From positions 18,848,332 through 18,912,331 of the forward strand of contig CM040746.1 in the NCBI GenBank assembly GCA_022829145.1: a stretch of 64,000 bases of DNA, given 5' to 3'. Shown piece by piece: positions 50,001 through 64,000 of this stretch (its first letter is position 1; each line of letters begins with the position of its first letter). Below the pieces are notes generated by a model, which saw only the letters and a program-made list of their open reading frames with translations, made no database searches and was not told the origin of the DNA. Source of the stretch: Albula goreensis. Its lineage: Eukaryota > Chordata > Actinopteri > Albuliformes > Albulidae. Made by a program: the position numbers and the translations under genes.

Positions 50001-52194
50001 GGCATTATAAACAAGTTTTTAAATGTCTCCATAAAAAATGGTAACATTAGCAGCCAACAGTTTTCTCCTCTCTTTACCTGTCCAATCAAATGCCATGGCG
50101 GTAATCATCTCCTAATGCTGTGCACAAAGGCAAAGCTCACCGCTATTTATTGCCAATTTCTGCTCTAACGATCCAGACATGGTCCGGGGCACGGCTCAGC
50201 AGAAAGGGGGGGCTGGGGGAGGGGGCAGGATATACGCTTTTGCAAGGCCTTCTTCTGCCCCCCCCATCACCTACACCAGCTAATGAACTCTTCTACAAAA
50301 ACAAGTGCACACAGTGTTTCAAGAAGTCACATTAAGGTGAGCCGACTCAAACTGGCACAAAGCAAATTTGTGATTAAAAAGCAATAAAACTTAGAGGTTG
50401 AGATATCCATGGTATTAAAAAGTACATTTAATTTATTTTCTCGTAATGATATTAAAGAGTGTTTGGAGCGTTGGCGCTGAAGGGAGTTGACGAGGAGATT
50501 AATCCAGGGGATTAACAATATTAATTGCAGAACCGTTCATTAAAAATGATTAAATATGTCTGAAACAATTAAAAAGGAGAGTATTCTCTTTACACCACTG
50601 TAATATAATGCAACAAATATCACTGTGCCTTGCTTTTCTTTTCCTTTCTGACGTAAATGCATTCGCATGGAGCACAAGGCCTTGATGGTCAGAAACCACA
50701 AAGACTGAATTCAAAAGCCTTCTTCCATAGTATGCATTGCATGCTATATTAAATGACAGTAATGTAATATTACATACCAATCACTAAATACAATGAATTT
50801 GTTCAGCAAACTCAGATCACTATGGAAAACAAAGGCTCCCCTAAAACACAGTATATACATTTCTTTGTGAATTGTTATCCACTACAAAAGGACATACATT
50901 TGTGCATACTTTCCAGCAGGAAATGCATCCCTCAAATATCATATGACAATATCATTGACTCTTGAGTTCTCCTACTTAAGCACCATTTTTTAATTTTCAG
51001 TAAATCAACAACAAGTTTAATACTGAAGTGACAGATCAGTAATCCCAGAGTGAAATATCTGATTGAGAATTTGACTGTGAAAAAGAGGCATACATTCTAT
51101 TATACATCATACAAGAGAGCACTCTAAGATTCACTGGATTACCACAATTGAATAATCCTTACCGATTACCTGCTGTGGTAGCTAATGAGGGTAGGAGGAC
51201 AGGAAAGTTAGGGGAAGGGGGGTATGCAACTGCAAAGACTTCCATAAAGGAAGAAAAATGTACATAAGTCCTTCATCACCATTCTCCTTTATCTCTTAAT
51301 TTGTTAACAGGAAACACACATCAGGAGCAAGCTGCCTAGAAGTGCCAGAGAGCCTTGTCATGGCCATTGAACATGGCACAATGAGGGAGGGGCTGGTCAA
51401 GAACACACATTTGGACTGCCCTTCTTTATTTCCACAAAAAGAACCTAATAATGAAAATGGTGTGTCTGAGATCAAAAAGCAATAAGGCATCCCTGAGCTG
51501 TGTCAACAGCATGGGCGCTATTTGCACTACAGATCTAATGCCCACTCTGCAGCACAGCAGTTAATGTGTGTGTGTGTGTGGGGAGGGCTGATTTCTTCCC
51601 AGTTATTTATCCCATTAAGGGTTAACAAGAGCATTCATGTTTCCTCCTGATGCTGAAACATTCTGGAGATTGGGGGTGAACTATGTTGGACCAAAGGTTC
51701 ACTCTGACTTAAATGATGAAGTGTAACCAGGAGCATTTTTAAAGGAATGCTTTCGTTCTCAGGAGGAATGAGAGGCAGGTTTTTTATTGTTCTTTCCCCA
51801 GCATGGGGAAGCTTAATTAACTTTTAAAGCATACTCGCTATATTGCTTTGCTAAACATCGCTAATTGCCGCGCTTCGTCTCCTCGCTTCAAAAACTTAAC
51901 TTAAAACAGGCAGAGAGGTTGTGACAAACTCAACACCTCGTTAGGAGAAACTTTTAAACGGAGTTCAAACGGGTTTGAATCAGTTATGAATTGATATTGC
52001 TTCTTTTCCTGCCGACAACAGTGCGTGGCAAAAACATCAAATTAAAAATAGCATCTGCTTTTGGATGCAGATCACTTGTGTTGCTGAGATCTTTTTATCC
52101 GTTAACCTCGACAGCTGCATGCAGGCTTTGAATGTAAAGGAAGACTGGTTTGCCAGGACTGTTTAAGCTGTTGCTCTCTTTACCTGAACAAGCC

Positions 52195-52228
<34 letters not shown>

Positions 52229-52683
52229 CACACACCATGCCCCCAGCCAGAAAACTCTCTTCCCCCCCCTCCTTTGGTGCCCTCCAACCACGGTCATGCT
52301 CCACTGACACACACTCACGTATTGTGTTCCATCACTGTACATTCCCTGCACATACACATGCTATCATGTTTCAGCAAAGTCATTAAGGTTAAGTGCCTAG
52401 CTCAGTTGTGATGGAGATATATGATCCCGCTGTCAAATGAGTAACGGTCAAGAGGTATCCAAGGCATGCATGCGCGACTGCATACACATGGCCTTGTCAT
52501 CAGGACCCTTTTAATAACATTCAGATAACAAAGAGATTTTCCCAAATTCTGAAATCATAATAAAAGAGAGGACTGTGCTATTTCTATAGAATTGCATCAA
52601 TCCTTAGGCACAAATAATTTAACTGCCCTCATTCTTGGTTTTCCAAAGACATAGAAGATGCCCTCTGGTAAAATAGCACTGAC
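47097..52683. other. intronic sequence, unique
   Basis: No exon or transposon recognised. Short (AC)n at 52195-52223. Blocks at 50395-50580 and 51770-52115 are non-repetitive, with homeodomain-type TAAT motifs, and are treated as findings. Confidence 0.6.
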
Positions 52684-52736
<53 letters not shown>

Positions 52737-52800
52737 GACTTTATTCATAGATAGATAGATGGAAGGAAATTAGATTGTCATAGCAGTCCGGTAAATTTTA
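52684..52800 (-). repeat. (GATA)n tract, possibly a retrotransposon tail
   Basis: About 13 GATA units (52684-52737) are followed by GACTTTATTCATAGATAGAT and GGAAGGAAATTAGATTGTCA. Microsatellite, then ACTTTATT, then GGAAATT is the usual reversed 3' end of a fish non-LTR element. The repeat itself is certain; the retrotransposon origin is an inference. Confidence 0.6.
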
Positions 52801-59025
<6,225 letters not shown>

Positions 59026-59030
<5 letters not shown>

Positions 59031-59180
59031 TGGAGTTCCATATCCTTCTGGATCAGGAGGTCCCTGTTTAAAGAGCTTCAGGAGCTGCAGACCAGTTGGG
59101 CCCGTATTTAAGGAATTTTGGGATCCCCAGATCAGAAGGTCCCTGTTCAAAGACTCTGTGGGATTAATAGGGCTTTGTGG
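59026..59180. repeat. diverged tandem repeat, about 40-bp unit
   Basis: Three to four head-to-tail units, each starting GTTTATGGAG, GTTTAAAGAG, ATTTAAGGAA or GTTCAAAGAC, with most ending in GG(T/G)CCCT or GGGCCCGT. Period is 39-40 bp. The copies are strongly diverged, so this is an old minisatellite. Confidence 0.65.
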
Positions 59181-61530
59181 AGGGAAAGGGCCAACCTGCA
59201 GTGTAATTACATGTGCCAGAATGACTGGCACTCATCCAGATGTGTCCATCGCAGCTGCAGACACAGAACAGACAGGGCTCGCCAGCCATTGGTTGTCTAA
59301 TGTTTATCCTTACCATACCCCATTATCTTCCCCCTGACATGTACACACAGTACATGTCAGTGTGTTTGTGTATGGGAATTAGTGTGAATGTGTATGCAGA
59401 TGTATATTTGGGAGTGTATGGGTGGCTGTACACATGGTGTGTGTGTGTGTGTTTATGTTTGTGTTTGTGTGTGAGTATGTATGTTTCTGTGTGACAGGGC
59501 AACTGAAATTCTGCTTAATTTTGAACTTTCAGTGAACACGACCGCCCTGAAAAATTCAACCCTGTCAACAGAACCAGCTGTTAAGGATTCAAATCATCCA
59601 ATCAGTATCCCTCAGAAAGACAACAAAAACAAGAGAGCAAACAAACTGGAAATGAGCTCCACTGAAAGGCAAACAGCTTGCACGTGCTACGACATCCCCA
59701 GATTAGGACTCCAATGCTGCTGACACCCAGGAGACAGCATGCAGTGATCCGGCTCTGCGTCTGTTTGTCATGTGATCCGCAACTTGGGGGGGGATGGGGA
59801 GTAGTGGGGGTCCCATGGTTTAATGCCTTTGCTTTCTGACTCTTAGCCCCAGGTGTGCACAGGTAAAGAAATTACAGAGGCCCCCAAAGGAAACGACTAT
59901 CCGCTTCCCCTCCTTCCCCTCCTCTCATCTTCTCTCACTGTCTCCTCGGAGAACACAGCACTCTGTTATTATTTTTATTATTCAGTTATCGTAATTGCAT
60001 TTCTATCCGAGCGGCTGTAAGCTGTTAATTAAAATAAATTACATAAAGCTCATTTGCATCCAGACTATGTTTTCATGGAAGCAATCCAGGTAAAGATCGA
60101 AAAACCCCTGGTTTTCTGTTGAGGAGGCATGTGAATCCGCACTAAGAGCTTGGTAGTCAAAGCTTTGCAGCAAATAACCCCAGAAAAGACTGGCATTCTC
60201 TGTGGAAGTACAAACACAGAGTTTAAGATTTAATATGGTATCAGTCAACATAAGTCAACATATCAAATAAGTGTGTCTCACTAAAAACAGCAAAGCGCCT
60301 TACACAACCTTGGACTGAAGACCTCGAGGTTAGTTCTGACAGGCCCATCCTCATGTCCCTTAGGAACCACATCACAGCCAGACTTACAGTCTAGTCCAAC
60401 TACAAAGGGCTCTGCAGGAACACACCATTTTTAATGCAAAAGGCCAGCAGCTGAAGCTGCAGGGTTTGATCTGAGAAGCTGTGTTTCAGGAGTTCACAAT
60501 GAGAAACATGTGTGGAGGAGAACGTTTTCTAAATAAAGTCTCCTTTCTCAACACTGGCTCCAAAATTCCACCATCACCACAGGACACAACTTCTTGGGTA
60601 GAAGTTGTGAAGGGTTACAGGGCACTAAGGTAGATGAGGACTCCTATCACACCCCAGTTCCCAAGCCCACCCACTATATTAGGAAGACCACCTTCCGCTC
60701 ATGCAGGTGGTACTTTGAAACTGAGAAAAGATTTTGTGAGGAATGCTGACCTGTACAGAATGGAATGGCTGCCCTCCCCATCACCAGGTTTACCTCTCCA
60801 GCTAGGATGTCAAAGGGATGTATGCTTTGTAGGTTGACTGTAAATGGCTCTTTTTTAAATCCATAAATCAATAATTCGATAGACAGCCACCCCCCCCCCC
60901 AATCTGGTCAAGTTTTCTGCAGTGTCATTTTTTTGCATTCTGCTGCACCACTAACTAGACTAGGCCAATCATGAGGGACACCTCATGCTGGAAAACTGTG
61001 GCACATTCTGGTACAGACCTGCTGCCTTCACCAAAATGACAACCAGAAAGAAGGGTGACAAATCTCAGAGGTGATGGAAAAGATCCACAGAGCTCCTTGT
61101 TAACTTGATTACAGGTTTGCAGGCTGTGTAAAACCCGAACAGATGTACTGGTGTTTTACAGGGAGGGAAACACAAAACATAGATTCCTGTTTTCAAAACT
61201 GGCACCGTTATTGGAAAACTTTTAATCTTCCCTCTCTTTCAAATGATGGTTACTATTTCTTTGCAATCTGTCAGGGTAACAAATTGTTACTGCGTGTATA
61301 TTCCTGTTTTTGAGAATTCTGAATTCTGCAAATTCAGTCTCCTGCCACATCCCCCCTCGCCTGTGCCATCCTTCACCTTGATATTTTAAAGATCAAAGTC
61401 CCATAAAAGCCCGCGCTCTGGAGTCTCAGTCCAAACTCACAGACGGACAGATACTGAAGCGATGCCATGGGAAACTCCCCTCCAGTCATTCCAGCTGCTT
61501 TTTCCAAAGTCCAGCTGTTCGGCTTCCTTG
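59181..61530. other. intronic sequence
   Basis: A TG-rich patch lies at 59350-59490 and a run of C at 60890-60900. A unique A/T-rich block with an octamer-type motif at 59940-60060 is noted as a finding. No exon was recognised. Confidence 0.6.
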
Positions 61531-61539
61531 TTTTTGTGT

Positions 61540-61827
61540 GTAAGTCTGTATTTGTGTGAGTGTACGTCTGTGTGTGTGTTCATTTAGGTGCATGAGTGAG
61601 TATGTGTATGTCTGTATTTGTGTGAGTGTACGTGTGTGTGTGTGTTCATTTAGGTGCATGAGTGAGTATGTGTATGTCTGTGTTTGTGTGAGTGTACGTC
61701 TGTGTGTGTGTTCATTTAGGTGCATGAGTGAGTATGTGTACGTCTGTGTTTGTGTGAGTGTACGTGTGTGTGTGTGTTCATTTAGGTGCATGAGTGAGTA
61801 TGTGTACGTCTGTGTTTGTGTGAGTGT

Positions 61828-61867
<40 letters not shown>

Positions 61868-61997
61868 TCATTTAGGTGCATGAGTGAGTATGTGTACGTC
61901 TGTGTTTGTGTGAGTGTACGTGTGTGTGTGTGTGTGTGTGTGTGTATTCATTTAGGTGCATGAGTGAGTATGTGTATGTCTGTGTTTGTGTGAGTGT

Positions 61998-62037
<40 letters not shown>

Positions 62038-62087
62038 TCATTTAGGTGCATGAGTGAGTATGTGTATGTCTGTGTTTGTGTGAGTGT

Positions 62088-62137
<50 letters not shown>

Positions 62138-62318
62138 TCATTTAGGTGCATGAGTGAGTATGTGTATGTCTGTGTTTGTGTGAGTGTACGTCTGTGTGTG
62201 TGTTCATTTAGGTGCATGAGTGAGTATGTGTACGTCTGTGTTTGTGTGAGTGTACGTGTGTGTGTGTGTGTGTGTGTGTATTCATTTAGGTGCATGAGTG
62301 AGTATGTGTATGTCTGAA
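61540..62318. repeat. minisatellite with variable (GT)n spacers, ten copies
   Basis: Ten copies of a conserved core starting TTCATTTAGGTGCATGAGTG (starts at 61579, 61645, 61711, 61777, 61867, 61947, 62037, 62137, 62203 and 62281). Each is followed by AGTATGTGTA, then TGTCTGTGTTTGTGTGAGTG and a (GT)n of variable length. Spacing is 66 bp for the compact units and 78-100 bp where the GT run has grown. Confidence 0.97.
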
Positions 62319-64000
62319 TGTGCCACAGTTGCCTCAGAAATAAAAACATAAAGGAGACTACAGCTGTCTCCCACTACCAAACTGTTGCACTCTCTCACTT
62401 GAAAAGTTTAAGTGTACCTTGCCCATAGCATGTCAGCTCTGTTTCTCGTTTACTGTTTTAGCGCATCAAACTCAACTACAAGTACAGTAACTTTGAATGT
62501 AAGTACCATTCAAATGTGGATGACAATAAAACATTAACTGGAAACTAAAATGTAATCTTTTTAAACGTTTCAATGCTTTAAAATGCCAAAGGTTTGATGT
62601 GAGGTAGTTATTAAAGTTATTAAAAATATCATAGCACTTCAGCTGTTGACTATGTGAGATGCAGGCCCTGCTCAGTATTCACCTTCATTCATCTCTCACT
62701 GTCTTTACTCTCCCTTAAAGTGCATCAGGAGAGCTTTGCATGGAATCCTTGCCTCCATCCAAGGCCATTGAAACAAGTTAAGGGCTGTCATGTATTCTCA
62801 AGTGGGGAAATGTAACTCAATAATACATGAAAGTGAGAAAAAAAACTGTTCATGAAAACTTTTTCTACATGCTTAACCCCAGTTTTTCAATGCCTTTCTG
62901 CTTTGTAGTGACACCAGAAAACAGAAACAAGGACTTAACTTTGCATGCCTGTTTATGGAAGGCATGAGCAACTCAAAACATCTGTCATTCCAAAATTGCA
63001 AAATAAACATCCCTGATTTCCCTTTGCTTGCTTTTGGACACTATGACTTTCATAACAAAGACTGCGACTGGGTCAATATTCAGGTTAAAGTAATGTAAGC
63101 TGGACATCTGAGCTAGGGCAAACATATCTAGATTTCTGGACAGTTAGTTAGAATGCTGAGCAACACTATCCCAGTAAATCTAGGTAAAACAGGCGGGTAA
63201 AACTGGTAAAAGCCCTACACAAACTGGTCAGTGGCATCCTGCTGATGCATAGAGCTCCATCCCTAAACAGCATTTTGAAATTTTTTCTGTTGCTTTATCT
63301 GTCTATTTAAATCAATGTTGTTTTACACAATAAAGAAGTCTAAGAATGGCTGAGGATGTGGGTCTATGCCCGCAGACTGCCCATTTATCTTTTGTGTATT
63401 TCTGAGCTGACTGACACTGCTGACTGATCTTCCCTGAATTTGAAAACCACAAATGATTATATTTCTTGACTTCAACAGCCCTAAAAATACATTTTAAAAA
63501 ATGATATTTCCGCCTGATATGAACAAATCTGGCCCAAAACAAAGTGCTGACACGTGCCACTTTGGGCAGGGAAAACAGCAGATTTTCAAACAGAAAGTGG
63601 ATGAGTGGCATCTGCCCCATGCCCTCTCTCAGACACCCCTGGCTAAGAGCATTATACCCGCGTCTCTGTGCCACTGCGGGCAGATGGCCCAGAATCAGGC
63701 TAGGCCTGTGGGCAGAGCCAGCGCACTCAGACAAGGTGAATAATTCTGCCCTGTGGTACTCCATCTGCCAGCGTGTATCCCTGACCCATGACCTACTGAT
63801 CCGCTCCTTCCCAGCATGCTCAGGGGGCCAGCTGTGGTTGTGTCCTGGAACTGCCCTGTCCACTTGGTTTTACCTGCCCAATCTGGTTCATTCCCAAGAT
63901 ACCAGGGAAGACACTCTCTCTCTCGCTCGCTTTCTCTCTCTCTCTCCTGCCCGACGACAGGCTTCTAAGCCTACCATCTACCACTGACATTCTAGAACCA
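62319..64000. other. intronic or flanking sequence, unique
   Basis: No repeat family or exon recognised. A TC-rich run lies at 63915-63950. A 183-codon open frame on the minus strand (63312-63863) has no recognisable domain and is judged a chance frame. Confidence 0.6.

Noticed and set aside
61540-62318. Regular repeats with spacers that look like a CRISPR array
   Set aside because: The spacers are only (GT)n of varying length and the surrounding DNA is a vertebrate intron; it is a minisatellite.
63312-63863. 183-codon open frame on the minus strand, the second longest in the window
   Set aside because: No recognisable domain, no similarity to the ADAMTS propeptide, and ordinary composition; most likely a chance frame in intron.

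Overview
This window is vertebrate nuclear DNA, most likely from a ray-finned (teleost) fish. Short coding exons with consensus GT/AG boundaries lie far apart in introns rich in (CA)n and (GA)n. The transposon remnants (Harbinger, several Tc1/IS630-type, a non-LTR retrotransposon, a tRNA-type SINE, hAT-like MITEs) are the usual fish mixture. There are no bacterial-style gene arrays, CRISPR arrays or operons. The species cannot be named from the sequence.

One protein-coding gene is recognisable. It is on the minus strand and is a partial adamts2 (procollagen N-proteinase, ADAMTS2/3/14 subfamily). Eight exons were placed from splice sites, reading phase and protein similarity, in transcript order: 24035-24231, 13049-13132, 7677-7833, 6979-7084, 6325-6468, 5121-5253, 2407-2520 and 247-373. 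All phases agree across the seven introns, giving 1062 coding bases (353 whole codons) with no stop or frameshift. They encode the end of the propeptide with a furin site, the whole reprolysin-type metalloprotease domain with its HExxHxxGxxH zinc site, the disintegrin-like region, and the start of the first thrombospondin type 1 repeat. The 5' exons (signal peptide, most of the propeptide) lie beyond base 64000 or were not recognised. The 3' exons lie below base 1.

Layout: 1-7.8 kb is exon-dense and carries a 1.75 kb Harbinger element in one intron. 7.8-24 kb holds two mid-size introns with GA and CA/TA repeats, a hAT-like MITE, and a non-LTR retrotransposon fragment ending 33 bp from a splice donor. 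24.2-64 kb looks like one very large intron with Tc1/IS630 elements, a SINE, long CA tracts, a 10-copy minisatellite, and several non-repetitive segments that could be conserved regulatory elements.

I did not find a convincing undescribed biological system. The most useful observations are the decayed Myb/SANT-like gene inside the Harbinger element, CA repeats beside three exons, the retrotransposon beside a splice donor, a 66-76 bp near-perfect hairpin in a Tc1-like element, and the candidate intronic regulatory segments.
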